DNA of 64,000 nt from Aridibaculum aurantiacum (GCF_017355875.1 NZ_JAFEWC010000001.1:1922001-1986000); one strand, 5' to 3'; counted from the first letter of the stretch, positions 34,037 through 43,857 are shown. Translations and numbers: made by a program. The notes: generated from the sequence alone by a model not told the origin.

Positions 34037-35289
34037 TGAAGATCATTCATGTTACCCATTGCTATTATCCATCTAAAGGAGGCGTGCAGTGGTTTTATAA
34101 GAATGTTTCGGAGCGTTTGGTAAACGATTATGGTGATGATGTGACCGTTGTGACAACAGATTCTATGTATGGCCCTGAGCGGAGTTTGTACAAAAAGATA
34201 GAGCCTGCTGAAGAGATCATCAATGGTGTAAAGGTGCTGCGGTTTCCTTACAAGCGCTGGCACATCCCATACTACCGGCTGCTGATAAAAGCCTTATCCA
34301 AACTTTCGCTACCAGTACCTGGAATACTAAGAAAGCGTTTGTATGGGCCACTTTCAAAAAGCATGAAGCAGTACTTGCTAACAGCCAATGCAGATGTGGT
34401 TTGTGCAGGATCATCTAATTATTATTACATGCAGCTTCCAATATGGAGGCAGTTGCATTTTATCTACTTTGGCAGCATTCACTTCAGCGAGCAGCATGCT
34501 TCAGATGTGCTTACTAAAACGCAACGAGCTTCTATACAGGCTTCTTCCTTATACCTGGCCAATACCGCATACGAAAAGCAGCGACTTATTCAAGAAGGCA
34601 TTGCTGCTCATAAAATCAAAGTAATTGGGGTTGGTGTTGATGACAAAGTTTTTGAAGTAGACCAGCAGCAGGTTTATGATTATCGTGCAGCATTAGGTAT
34701 AGCGCCTGGTGCTATTGTCATTGCTTATGTTGGCCGTATTGAAAAGCCAAAGAATGTAAAGTTGTTGATCGATGCTTTTCTAAAGCTGGAAGCTCAAGGT
34801 CAACCTGTTTATCTATTAATAGCAGGTGCGGGTAGTGATCATGCTAAGGATTTGCAGCAATTCACAAGTACGTTAACACCAGAGGTGCAGCAAAAGATCA
34901 AGTGGAAGATAAATTTTGACAGTAGAGAAAAGCCACTGCTTTTTCATGCGTTAGATATTCTCGTATTGCCTAGTAACAATGAGTCCTTTGGGATCGTTTT
35001 CCTTGAAGCATGGGTTTGCAAGAAACCAGTAATAGGAGCGAACATTGGTGCAGTAAGAGATGTGGTAAGCCATAAGGTTGATGGTTTATTGATGGAGATG
35101 AATGATGTTGATAGTCTTTGCCAACATCTTTCACTGCTGGTAAGCAATGAAGAACTCAGGGCAACAATGGGAGAAAGAGGTTATGAGAAGGTGATGGAGA
35201 ATTATACCTGGGATATTATCACCAGGAAAGTGAGGGACTGCTACAAAGGGCAATACCATACAAGTAAAACAACAGCTGTAAATGTTTAG
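34036..35289 (+). CDS. Glycosyltransferase family 4 (second of a tandem pair)
   Basis: A 417-residue GT-B enzyme paralogous to its upstream neighbour. It begins IIHVTHCYYPSKGGVQWFYKNVSERL and has VIAYVGRIEKPKNVKLLIDAFL and NNESFGIVFLEAWVCKKPVIGA (EX7E). The pair may add similar sugars at successive positions or differ in acceptor. It overlaps the following methyltransferase by eight bases. Confidence 0.9.
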   Translation: MKIIHVTHCYYPSKGGVQWFYKNVSERLVNDYGDDVTVVTTDSMYGPERSLYKKIEPAEEIINGVKVLRFPYKRWHIPYYRLLIKALSKLSLPVPGILRKRLYGPLSKSMKQYLLTANADVVCAGSSNYYYMQLPIWRQLHFIYFGSIHFSEQHASDVLTKTQRASIQASSLYLANTAYEKQRLIQEGIAAHKIKVIGVGVDDKVFEVDQQQVYDYRAALGIAPGAIVIAYVGRIEKPKNVKLLIDAFLKLEAQGQPVYLLIAGAGSDHAKDLQQFTSTLTPEVQQKIKWKINFDSREKPLLFHALDILVLPSNNESFGIVFLEAWVCKKPVIGANIGAVRDVVSHKVDGLLMEMNDVDSLCQHLSLLVSNEELRATMGERGYEKVMENYTWDIITRKVRDCYKGQYHTSKTTAVNV

Positions 35290-35902
35290 AGAAGAATCTG
35301 TCTGGATAAAAAATGCATTGCAAAAACTAAAGCCAGTTGCTGGTAAAAATGCAGTTGCAAATATTGGTTCGTCAACAGAACATTTCCGCAAAGTTATACA
35401 ACCACATATTCATCACAATATCATTGCTACACTGGAAGCTGAAGGTTGGGAAGTTTTTAATGTAGACCTGAAACAGGAGCCGGGTGTAGACCTTGTGGCT
35501 GATGTAACGAAGCCCCATTTTGCAGAGCCGTTCAAAGATCGTTTCGCCTTGACCATTTGCACCAACTTATTGGAGCATGTAGAAGATATAAATCTTGTAG
35601 TTCAAAATTTGGTTGCTATTACCAAGCCAGGTGGTCATATACTAATCACTGTTCCTTATAAGTACAGGATCCATCTTGATCCAATTGATAATGGTCTGCG
35701 TCCTACGCCACAAGAGATCTATCAGTTGTTTGCACAAGCAGGCGATCATATACTTGATGCACACATCATCTCTATTTCTGATAAATCTTATTATCGCATC
35801 AGGCCTTCACGTTTTCCATTGTGGGGCTACCGCGAAAGAGTAGCATATTATTTAGGCAAGCGACACAAAACGTCCGGTATTCTTTTCTCAATAAAAAAGT
35901 AA
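35282..35902 (+). CDS. SAM-dependent methyltransferase (class I)
   Basis: A 206-residue protein with a Methyltransf_11-like core. VANIGSSTEHFRK is a degenerate motif I; NVDLKQEPGVDLVADVTKP and FALTICTNLLEHVEDINLVVQNLVAITKPGGHILITVPYK follow. The glycan or a nucleotide sugar is the likely substrate given the neighbours, but nothing in the sequence fixes it. It precedes the AsnB-type gene by seven bases. Confidence 0.75.
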   Translation: MFREESVWIKNALQKLKPVAGKNAVANIGSSTEHFRKVIQPHIHHNIIATLEAEGWEVFNVDLKQEPGVDLVADVTKPHFAEPFKDRFALTICTNLLEHVEDINLVVQNLVAITKPGGHILITVPYKYRIHLDPIDNGLRPTPQEIYQLFAQAGDHILDAHIISISDKSYYRIRPSRFPLWGYRERVAYYLGKRHKTSGILFSIKK

Positions 35903-35909
35903 CACCGCA

Positions 35910-37760
35910 ATGTGCGGCATAGTAGGCGTATTTAATTATAAGAAGGATATAAAGGACCAGGAGCGATTTATTAACTGGTCGCTTCAAACCATGCAGCACC
36001 GTGGACCTGATTCCAATGGTGTTTGGAGTCATGATAATTATATTGCCGGCTTTGTTCGTCTTGCTATCCGCGATCTTTCTGCAAATGGCCACCAGCCTAT
36101 GGTATCGCAGTGCGGAAATTATGTGCTTTCGTTCAATGGAGAGATATATAATACGGAAAGGTTCAGGCAGCAGTTACAGAAGCTTGGCGTTAGCTTTAGA
36201 TCAACTACTGATACCGAAGTGCTGCTATATGCACTTATACATTTTGGTGTTGAGGCAGTGCTTGAAAAATTTGATGGAATATTTGCTTTTGCTTTTTACA
36301 ACAGGCAAACAAATGAGCTGTTGCTTACCCGCGATCGTACAGGCATCAAGCCATTGTACATTGGTCACAGCCAGCAGGGATTGGTGTATAGTTCGCAGTA
36401 TGATCATATCATCAATCATCCTTACATCAGCAACAATGCATTGAATGCAGCTGCATTGGGTAGTTATCTTCAGCTTGGATATGTGCCTGAAAATACCGGT
36501 GCGGTTGATGGAACGTTTTTACTACCTCATGGTTATTACCTACGTGTAGATACAACAGGTTATACCATGCATCGGTATTATAACTATCCACTTGACAATA
36601 CCACTGCTCCAGTTGTTTCATTTGAAGAGTTACTGCAACAAACTATACAGCAACAACTGGTGAGTGATGTGCCGGTTGGTACATTCATGTCTGGTGGTGT
36701 AGATAGTCCTTTGGTATCTTATTATGCAAAAAAGCAAAAGCCACTCAGCTCATTTACCATTGGTGTCGATGATCCATCGATAGATGAATCCAAAGCTGCA
36801 GCAGCTTATGCTTCACTGTTCAAAACCGATCATCATACGCTGCATATAACAGAGCAGGATCTGCTGGCTACCATAGATGATAATACAGCTGCTTTCACAG
36901 AACCGTTTGCTGATTTCTCATCTATACCTACGCTGTTGCTATCAAAATTTGCACGAACAAAAGTCACCGTTGCCTTTAGTGGCGATGGAGGCGATGAACT
37001 TTTCTGGGGGTATCCTCGCAATATGCGTATGCTTCAGGAAGGTATGATGTTTAGAAAAAGCAAGTTACAACGTGTGCTTGCTTTGGGTAAACAAAAACTG
37101 GTAGGTGGAAAGCGGATACTGCGTAAACGCCACCTGGAGGTAGAAGATTTTCCTGCGTATTATTATCGTTCTCTTTTTATAACAGGTGCCGAACAGTCAT
37201 TGGATTCTTTGTTTGAGCAAAAAGCAGAAGAAGCTTTTTTCTATAAGAAGATATACAAAGAGAACAATATACTTAACACCGGCGAAGCACATGTAATGAA
37301 CATTCTTCGCAAGATGGAGATGGACCTTCACCTGCAACGGATATTACTAAAAGTTGATCGTGCCAGCATGTTCCATTCGCTTGAAGTAAGGGTGCCTTTG
37401 TTGAGCAATGATATCATACAATACAGTACTGGCCTCGGTTATAGCGATTGTGTGAAGAATGGACAAGGTAAATACAACCTCAAGCAATTACTGATCAAAC
37501 ATTCAAACGAACAATTGGTATTGCAGCCAAAGAAAGGCTTTGTTATTCCTATTGGTAATTGGCTGCGGAAAGAACTGAAGAGCGACGTGCAACAAAAGCT
37601 GCTTGGGATGCCACAGGCTCTTGCGCCATTATTCAAAAAGCAGGAAGTAGAAAAGATATTGAGAGAGCATAACAGCGGCAGTGCTGACTGGGGCTGGCTT
37701 ATCTGGTCAATGTATTCGCTTGTCAACTGGCATGCATATCATCTTAGTAAATTCTCCTAG
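35910..37760 (+). CDS. asnB: Asparagine synthase (glutamine-hydrolysing)-type amidotransferase
   Basis: A 616-residue AsnB-family enzyme with Cys2 as N-terminal nucleophile (MCGIVGVFNYKK), RLAIRDLSANGHQP, NGEIYN, and the synthetase PP-loop SGGVDSPLVSYYA near residue 265. The C-terminal region has LKVDRASMFHSLEVRVPLL. Within glycan loci such enzymes amidate sugar carboxylates (WbpS/WbtH type) and need not make asparagine. The presence of uronic-acid-type and nonulosonate genes here favours that role, as inference. A housekeeping asparagine synthetase role cannot be excluded from this window. Confidence 0.85.
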   Translation: MCGIVGVFNYKKDIKDQERFINWSLQTMQHRGPDSNGVWSHDNYIAGFVRLAIRDLSANGHQPMVSQCGNYVLSFNGEIYNTERFRQQLQKLGVSFRSTTDTEVLLYALIHFGVEAVLEKFDGIFAFAFYNRQTNELLLTRDRTGIKPLYIGHSQQGLVYSSQYDHIINHPYISNNALNAAALGSYLQLGYVPENTGAVDGTFLLPHGYYLRVDTTGYTMHRYYNYPLDNTTAPVVSFEELLQQTIQQQLVSDVPVGTFMSGGVDSPLVSYYAKKQKPLSSFTIGVDDPSIDESKAAAAYASLFKTDHHTLHITEQDLLATIDDNTAAFTEPFADFSSIPTLLLSKFARTKVTVAFSGDGGDELFWGYPRNMRMLQEGMMFRKSKLQRVLALGKQKLVGGKRILRKRHLEVEDFPAYYYRSLFITGAEQSLDSLFEQKAEEAFFYKKIYKENNILNTGEAHVMNILRKMEMDLHLQRILLKVDRASMFHSLEVRVPLLSNDIIQYSTGLGYSDCVKNGQGKYNLKQLLIKHSNEQLVLQPKKGFVIPIGNWLRKELKSDVQQKLLGMPQALAPLFKKQEVEKILREHNSGSADWGWLIWSMYSLVNWHAYHLSKFS

Positions 37761-37761
37761 T

Positions 37762-38952
37762 TTGAAAATCGGTATCATAGTAGACAAGTTTCCATCGGTA
37801 AGCGAAACGTTCATCTTGAATAAAGTGGAAGGCCTTTGTAAAAGAGGCTACAACGTGGTAGTATTCAGAAACAGCAGGCATAATGACCCGGCATTGGAAG
37901 CACAAATGCTTTCAGCAAATAAGGCGAACCTTACGTTGGTAGATATGCAACTGCCAACCAATCCCATACAGGCTACAGGTACTTTATTAAGAAATCCTTC
38001 AGTGGCTGTATCTGCACTTTCTTCTGGTTCTTCATCACTTGCTGGTAAAATAGTATCAGCTATCCGTGATAAATATTTCGCTACGAACCCTTGCGATATT
38101 TATCATTTTGAATTTTCAGGTCTTGCCATTCAATACTTGCCTTTGTTTAAAAACCTAAGAGGAAAAATAGTTGTCAGTTGTAGAGGTACTGCAGAAAAAG
38201 TAAAAGCTGTTACTCAACCTTCACGTAAGATGGAGCTGCAGCAGTTGTTTGCTAAGGTTGATAAAGTGCACTGTGTTTCTGAAGATATGGCTCAAACTGT
38301 TGTTGGCATTGGTGCGCCACGTCAAAAGGTTTTTGTAAACAGGCCAGCTATCATCTCATCTTTCTTCAAACCTGCAGAAACAAAGGCTTCAAGAACTTCT
38401 GTAAACATATTTTCTATCGGCAGGTTCTCTTTTCAAAAAGGTTACTTGCTAGGTTTGTTGGCAATGCAACAAGTGGTAAAGCAGGATAAAGATGTACACT
38501 GGACAATTGCAGGCGATGGACCTATGCGTGAAGAGATACAGTTTTACATCCACGATCTTGGATTGCAGGATCATGTAACATTAGCAGGAGCTGTAGTAAA
38601 GCAACAGGTGTTGGCACTATTTCAAAATGCTGACATTTTCTTTTTACCAAGTGTATACGAAGGGATAGCCAACGTGGTATTGGAGGCAATGGCGATGCAA
38701 CTGCCTGTTGTTTCATCGGACTGCAGCGGAATGAAAGAAGTGATAACACAGAATGAAGATGGAATGCTCTTTCCCAATTATGATGTGAATGCAATGGCTG
38801 CATCACTGCTTGATCTTATAGCTGATAAAGAAAAGCGAAAGCGTTTAGGCATTGAAGCACGCAAAACCATACAGGCTCATTTTGATTTGGAAAGACAGCT
38901 GGATGTTTTTGAAAGAGAGTATCAACAGTTGTTAACTCCTGTAACTGCATGA
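37762..38952 (+). CDS. Glycosyltransferase family 4
   Basis: A GT-B enzyme of 396 residues. It begins KIGIIVDKFPSVSETFILNKVEGL, the start seen in colanic-acid-type GT4 proteins, and has VNIFSIGRFSFQKGYLLGL and PSVYEGIANVVLEAMAMQLPVVSS (EX7E). Choosing TTG 37762, one base after the upstream stop, places Met right before KIGII. An ATG at 37732 and one at 37681 would overlap AsnB. It overlaps the next gene by four bases (ATGA). Confidence 0.88.
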   Translation: MKIGIIVDKFPSVSETFILNKVEGLCKRGYNVVVFRNSRHNDPALEAQMLSANKANLTLVDMQLPTNPIQATGTLLRNPSVAVSALSSGSSSLAGKIVSAIRDKYFATNPCDIYHFEFSGLAIQYLPLFKNLRGKIVVSCRGTAEKVKAVTQPSRKMELQQLFAKVDKVHCVSEDMAQTVVGIGAPRQKVFVNRPAIISSFFKPAETKASRTSVNIFSIGRFSFQKGYLLGLLAMQQVVKQDKDVHWTIAGDGPMREEIQFYIHDLGLQDHVTLAGAVVKQQVLALFQNADIFFLPSVYEGIANVVLEAMAMQLPVVSSDCSGMKEVITQNEDGMLFPNYDVNAMAASLLDLIADKEKRKRLGIEARKTIQAHFDLERQLDVFEREYQQLLTPVTA

Positions 38953-39995
38953 AAGTAGTACTTGTATACGATCAGCTGAACACAGGCGGCACAGAGCGTT
39001 TGATTGTTACCATAGCTAATCTACTCCACGATCATGGCCACGAGGTGAAGGTGATTATTCTAAAGGAACCTTCAGCTTTAGATACGGCACTCAATTTTGC
39101 CATACCTGTAGTTTACCTGCATAGAAAAAACAAGTATTCAATATTTAAGATGAAGTATTTAGCTGCTGCATGTCAAAAGGCTGATATCATTCATCTCCAT
39201 TCTTATTACAACTGGCGGTACTTCTATCTTACCTCTGTACTCTTTAGAGTTGGCGATGCAAGGATCATCCTGCATGAGCATTCTGATATGAAGCAGATGA
39301 AGGGCTTTGATAAAGCACTACTGTCCAATCTTGATGCTTTCATTGCTGTTCATCCCATACAGGCTAACGAAGCAGAACAGGCAGATGTACCTAAGAAAAA
39401 GGTCCACCTGTTGCCCAATATTGTTACATCCAATTATAAATTATTGCCCCAGTTTGAAAAGAAGAACAGGATACTGATGGTAGGCAATATTCGCAGGGAA
39501 AAATATTATGAGCTTGCTATAGAGATCATCAAAAAATTACCTGCATCTATAGCGCTCGATATTTATGGGAATGTGAATGACCCACTTTACCAGCAGGAGC
39601 TAGAGGGCGCAATCAGCAATTATGGTCTGCAGGATAGGGTACATTTCATCACTGGCGAAACAGAGGTTTACCAGCATTTCGCTAAATATGATCTTGCACT
39701 GCACACTGCAAACAACGAGACCGGACCATTGGTAGTATTGGAATACCTGGCAGTGCATATGCCTTTCTTTTGTTCATCTGCAGGACAATCCCCAGCGCTG
39801 ATGGCACCCATCATACCGCAAGTAGTTATGAGCTCGTACAATGCGCAAGCCTGGGCAGATAAGATAAATGGATATTATTCGTTATCTAAAGAAGAGCATC
39901 ATGCGTTTGTACGGCAGATAGAAACTGCTGCCAAACGTTTGCTGAATGCAGAAGATTATTACCAGTCGTTGCTAAACATTTATGAACAGGCATAA
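38949..39995 (+). CDS. Glycosyltransferase family 4
   Basis: A 348-residue GT-B enzyme: VVLVYDQLNTGGTERLIVTIANLL (glycine-rich acceptor loop), ILMVGNIRREKYYELAIEIIKKL, HFITGETEVYQHFAKYDLALHTANNETGPLVVLEYLAVHMP. The EX7E site reads ETGPLVVLE. Compared with its neighbours it is short and lacks extensions. It overlaps the next gene by 14 bases. Confidence 0.88.
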   Translation: MKVVLVYDQLNTGGTERLIVTIANLLHDHGHEVKVIILKEPSALDTALNFAIPVVYLHRKNKYSIFKMKYLAAACQKADIIHLHSYYNWRYFYLTSVLFRVGDARIILHEHSDMKQMKGFDKALLSNLDAFIAVHPIQANEAEQADVPKKKVHLLPNIVTSNYKLLPQFEKKNRILMVGNIRREKYYELAIEIIKKLPASIALDIYGNVNDPLYQQELEGAISNYGLQDRVHFITGETEVYQHFAKYDLALHTANNETGPLVVLEYLAVHMPFFCSSAGQSPALMAPIIPQVVMSSYNAQAWADKINGYYSLSKEEHHAFVRQIETAAKRLLNAEDYYQSLLNIYEQA

Positions 39996-41376
39996 CAAAA
40001 GAACCTTTCCTTTTAGTTTCATTAAGTACACCCAACCAGGGTGGCAGTTTAATGTCATGCCTGTTACTGGTAAACCGGTTGCTACTGCTTATTATCATCC
40101 TGTACACCAACCGCACAAAGCTGCATCCTTGCACGAAGATGTGGGGTACGAAACAGATACAGCACGATGGACAGACGTAGGGTATAGAAACCTGCAAGGT
40201 GGCTATATGACATTCTGCAGTGAAGAAGAACGAGAAGCTATTCTTTCGTTGCCATCACCTTCTTTGAATGATGAATACAGGTTTGTAGCAAAATATTGGG
40301 GCGGCTTTTTTAGTGTGTTTGCATTGATCTGCCGATTGGCTGGTTTGCATAACCCTATAAAAGAGATAGCCGCTTTTACCCGTTCATTGAAAGTAAAAAA
40401 GGTAGAGCTGTTTGTTCCGCTTGTAAATGATAAGCAGGAATATGAAACTTTTGAATCTGCTCTTGTTGCCCAACAGCCGCTTGTGTCTGTTATCATTCCT
40501 ACGCTTAACCGTTATACCTGGTTAAAGGATGCATTGCATGACCTGGTGCAACAGCATTACAGCAACTTTGAAGTGATCATCATTGATCAAAGCGAAAACT
40601 TTGATGAAGCTTTTTACGATCAATTCAATCTGAGACTAAAAGTGCAGCACCAAAAAGAGAAGCTATTATGGACTGCACGCAACAAAGCCATTCAACTTTC
40701 TGATGCAGATTATCTTTTATTCTTTGATGATGACTCACGGGTAGAGCCGGATTGGATATTGCAGCATTTGAAGGCTCTTGAATATTATAAAGCAGACATA
40801 TCTGCAGGAGTATCGCTGGCCACTATCGGTGGTAAGATCCCTAAAGGATATAAGTACTTCAAATGGGCTGATCAATTTGATAGTGGCAATGCATTGGTGA
40901 AACGCAGCGTGTTCGAGAAGATCGGCTTGTTCGATCTGCAATACAACAAGATGCGCCAGGGTGATGGAGAATTTGGCTTCAGGGCATTTCGAAATGGATT
41001 TGTGAGCATTAGTAACCCGCTTGCAAAGCGTGTTCATTTAAAGGTAAAAGATGGCGGATTGCGAGAGATCGGCTCGTGGGATGGCTTTAGGCAGAAGAAG
41101 TGGTTTCAGCCAAAGCCTGTGCCCAGCGTACTTTTCCAGTATAAAAAATATTTAACGGCAGATCTTGCAAAGCATGCGGTATTGATCGGGTTGTTGTTAT
41201 CAAACGTTCACCTGAAACATAAGCGCAATAAGTATATGCTGGTTGTTAGCTCGCTCATGTTCATCATTAAGAGCCCGTTGCTGTATTACCAATATCGGAA
41301 GTCGAAGAAGATAGCTGAAGCCATGCTGTTACGTGATAATGGTATTCAACCTTTAAAACAAGTAGCTGCAGCATGA
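39982..41376 (+). CDS. Glycosyltransferase family 2 with a long N-terminal extension
   Basis: A 464-residue protein. Residues ~165-345 are a GT2 catalytic domain: VSVIIPTLNRYTWLKDALHDL, VIIIDQSENFDE, YLLFFDDDSRVEPDWILQHL (DDD metal site), DGEFGFRAFRNGF. The first ~160 residues have no counterpart in ordinary GT2 proteins (contains WTDVGYRNLQGGYMTFCSEEER). Their role is unclear; they may bind acceptor or partner. A short hydrophobic helix lies near the C-terminus. Confidence 0.8.
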   Translation: MNRHNKRTFPFSFIKYTQPGWQFNVMPVTGKPVATAYYHPVHQPHKAASLHEDVGYETDTARWTDVGYRNLQGGYMTFCSEEEREAILSLPSPSLNDEYRFVAKYWGGFFSVFALICRLAGLHNPIKEIAAFTRSLKVKKVELFVPLVNDKQEYETFESALVAQQPLVSVIIPTLNRYTWLKDALHDLVQQHYSNFEVIIIDQSENFDEAFYDQFNLRLKVQHQKEKLLWTARNKAIQLSDADYLLFFDDDSRVEPDWILQHLKALEYYKADISAGVSLATIGGKIPKGYKYFKWADQFDSGNALVKRSVFEKIGLFDLQYNKMRQGDGEFGFRAFRNGFVSISNPLAKRVHLKVKDGGLREIGSWDGFRQKKWFQPKPVPSVLFQYKKYLTADLAKHAVLIGLLLSNVHLKHKRNKYMLVVSSLMFIIKSPLLYYQYRKSKKIAEAMLLRDNGIQPLKQVAAA

Positions 41377-42530
41377 TACTTGGCATCATAACAGATTGTA
41401 CACATTATACATCACCTTCTGGTGAAGTATGTACCGAGAACCATATACTGCTGCGCCAGTTCAAGCATCTTAGTGCATATTTTGAAAAGACCATCATCCT
41501 TTGCCCATTTGGAAAGTTTGATGATAGAAAGGTGACAACAACTTATACTTCATCCAATATACAGTTTCATCAACTTCCATTGGTTGGTGGTAATGCAATG
41601 AAAGATAAAGTTCAATTATTAGTTACTGTTCCTAAATGGTTGCGTGCTTTTAAAATGCTTCACAGGCAGTGCGATGTTGTTTACCAGCGTTTCCCTAACA
41701 ACCTGAACATTCCTGGATTTATTTACTTCTGGCTGCAGCGCAAAAAAGTTTTTGCTACCTACACCGGCACGTGGAGTGGCTACCAAGGTGAGGCTGCATC
41801 TTATCGTTTGCAGCGTTGGATCTTGCGTTCTCCGTTTCGTGGCCCTGTTTGGGTTTATGATGAAAAGGGAAAAGAACAAGGACGGATCAGGAACGGCTTT
41901 AGTCCATCGTACAGTGTAGCAGAGTGGGAGGAAGAAACAGCTCAGGTTGAAAAGAGGAAGCAACGGATAGAGAATGGCTTGACGACCTACAAGTTTCTAA
42001 CAGTAGGTACCATCATAGATTATAAAAATCAGTTAGCTATTGTACAGGCATGTCATGTATTGAAGCAAAAGGGATTTTCTTTTCAATTGACCATTGTAGG
42101 TGATGGACCTATGAAAGCTGAACTTGAAGAATATGTGATAAAAAATGGTTTGCAGGAAGAAGTAAAGCTGGTAGGTAAACAGAACCATGTATCGCTTCGC
42201 CAGCTATACCGTGAACACGATTTTGTAGTCCAGGCTCCGTTGAAAGAAGGTTTCGGTAAAGTGCCTATTGAAGGATTTTTTCATGGTGTTATACCTGTCA
42301 TCAATAACATTAGCATGGCAAGCCAGATGATTGGTGCAAACGAAAGAGGATTTTTATTTGATGCCTCTAAACCAAATCATCTTGTGGAGACGTTATTGTC
42401 TTTGCCGGCACAGCAACATTTGTTTGCCGGTATGATAAATAAAGGAAGAACGTATGCAAAGTTGCAAACACTAGAAGCATGGGCTCGTGAATATTATGAA
42501 ACTGTGAGTGCTTACTACAATGAAGCTTAA
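41373..42530 (+). CDS. Glycosyltransferase family 4
   Basis: A 385-residue GT-B enzyme beginning ILGIITDCTHYTSPSGEVCTENHILL. YKFLTVGTIIDYKNQLAIVQACHVL, LTIVGDGPMKAELEEYVIKNGL and APLKEGFGKVPIEGFFHGVIPV (E-x7-E with Gly spacing) define the donor side. Its N-terminus differs from the other GT4 proteins here, so it is not part of the local duplication. The gene shares ATGA with the previous one. Confidence 0.87.
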   Translation: MILGIITDCTHYTSPSGEVCTENHILLRQFKHLSAYFEKTIILCPFGKFDDRKVTTTYTSSNIQFHQLPLVGGNAMKDKVQLLVTVPKWLRAFKMLHRQCDVVYQRFPNNLNIPGFIYFWLQRKKVFATYTGTWSGYQGEAASYRLQRWILRSPFRGPVWVYDEKGKEQGRIRNGFSPSYSVAEWEEETAQVEKRKQRIENGLTTYKFLTVGTIIDYKNQLAIVQACHVLKQKGFSFQLTIVGDGPMKAELEEYVIKNGLQEEVKLVGKQNHVSLRQLYREHDFVVQAPLKEGFGKVPIEGFFHGVIPVINNISMASQMIGANERGFLFDASKPNHLVETLLSLPAQQHLFAGMINKGRTYAKLQTLEAWAREYYETVSAYYNEA

Positions 42531-43857
42531 GAATATATTTAGACATAAAGGATACTTGCCGCACTTTATTGCGGCATTCATCATTGGATTAGTCGTTGGT
42601 TTTAAAACCCTTCCTTCCAATATAGTTGGATATGCATATATGGGTATTATACTGCTGGCATTCATCCGATGCCTGCAGGGTAATGTTGCGGGTTTTCTTT
42701 CTGTAATACCATATGCCATCTATGGTGAAATATTCATGAGAGCATTCGTGAAATGGGTGCCGTACCTCACGTTGCAGTATAGCCTCATTGCATGTTTCAT
42801 TGTTCTCATCTTTCGAACGCCATTACAAAAATGCCATTTCAGGGGCTATATGTTTTTGTTGCTCTTTACGCTGCTGGAGTTGGCAAACAATGTACTTCCG
42901 TATAAAGTAGATGTAAGCCGTGCTATCCTGGTTAATTCTGCTGCACTAATGTTGCCTGTTTTATGGGCTTCTTATCATCCACTGAAACCTGTTGTGCTAA
43001 ATCGCTTTATCAACAATGTAAAGATCGCCTGCCTGTTCCTGGTAGGTGTGGTGTATGTGGCTCATATCTCTGGGAATATTGATTACGGCGGGCACTCAAA
43101 TTCTGATGCGAGTAATGGTTTGGCACCGGTACAATTGAGCGGGTATATAGGAGTAGCCTGTTCCTTCTTTTTCTTTTCAATCATGAATAATGAGCAGTCG
43201 CAGCATAGGTGGCTAAACATACTTGTACTTGGCTTTTGTGGTACTGCTATGGTGCTGACTTTCTCAAGAGGTGGTTTATATTTCTTAGGCGTGATCGTGG
43301 TGATGTACCTGTGGTACAACAGGGCTAAAGCAAGAAACTACGCACTTTTTATTCTGCTAGTGCCGGTAGTGCTTATATCATATCATTTTGTGGTAGAGCA
43401 AACACAAGGAAAAATTCTGGAACGCTATCAACAGGAAGGTTCAAGTAACCGTGATGTACTGGTGATGGCTGGTTATAAAGTATTTGAAAAACATCCTTGG
43501 ATAGGAGTAGGTACAGGAAACTTCAATACGGTTATTGTGCGTGATGAACTATTTCCCGTGGAGTCAGGTGCGCATAATGAGTTCATTCGTGCTGCTGCAG
43601 AACATGGAATTGTTGGCCTTATACTTTACTGGGGTTTCTTCTTTTCATTGTTCTATAACATATCGCGCAGGGCCCATATACAAAAGCAGTATGCTATGTA
43701 TTTTACAGTGCTCATGTGTATGATCATTATTCACAACGGTCTCAAAATATCCATTCAGCCGTTCCTGTTGATGCTTGCCGTAGCAACTCCTTCGTTATTA
43801 CCACAGAAAGTAAAAAATGTTTACAGTCGTACCTACCAGCAAAGAGTTACTGCATAA
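42520..43857 (+). CDS. O-antigen polymerase/ligase-like membrane protein (Wzy/WaaL)
   Basis: A 445-residue protein with roughly ten to twelve hydrophobic helices. A periplasmic loop (about residues 285-350) holds the O-antigen-ligase-type pattern: VVEQTQGKILERYQQEGSSNRDVLVMAGYKVF, HPWIGVGTGNF and GAHNEFIRAAAEHGIVGLILYWGFF. That pattern is shared by Wzy polymerases and WaaL ligases, so the two cannot be separated here. The ATG at 42520 is preferred over an in-frame GTG 12 bases earlier. Its presence with an ABC exporter and no visible flippase is noteworthy. It overlaps the next gene by 41 bases. Confidence 0.85.
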   Translation: MKLKNIFRHKGYLPHFIAAFIIGLVVGFKTLPSNIVGYAYMGIILLAFIRCLQGNVAGFLSVIPYAIYGEIFMRAFVKWVPYLTLQYSLIACFIVLIFRTPLQKCHFRGYMFLLLFTLLELANNVLPYKVDVSRAILVNSAALMLPVLWASYHPLKPVVLNRFINNVKIACLFLVGVVYVAHISGNIDYGGHSNSDASNGLAPVQLSGYIGVACSFFFFSIMNNEQSQHRWLNILVLGFCGTAMVLTFSRGGLYFLGVIVVMYLWYNRAKARNYALFILLVPVVLISYHFVVEQTQGKILERYQQEGSSNRDVLVMAGYKVFEKHPWIGVGTGNFNTVIVRDELFPVESGAHNEFIRAAAEHGIVGLILYWGFFFSLFYNISRRAHIQKQYAMYFTVLMCMIIIHNGLKISIQPFLLMLAVATPSLLPQKVKNVYSRTYQQRVTA

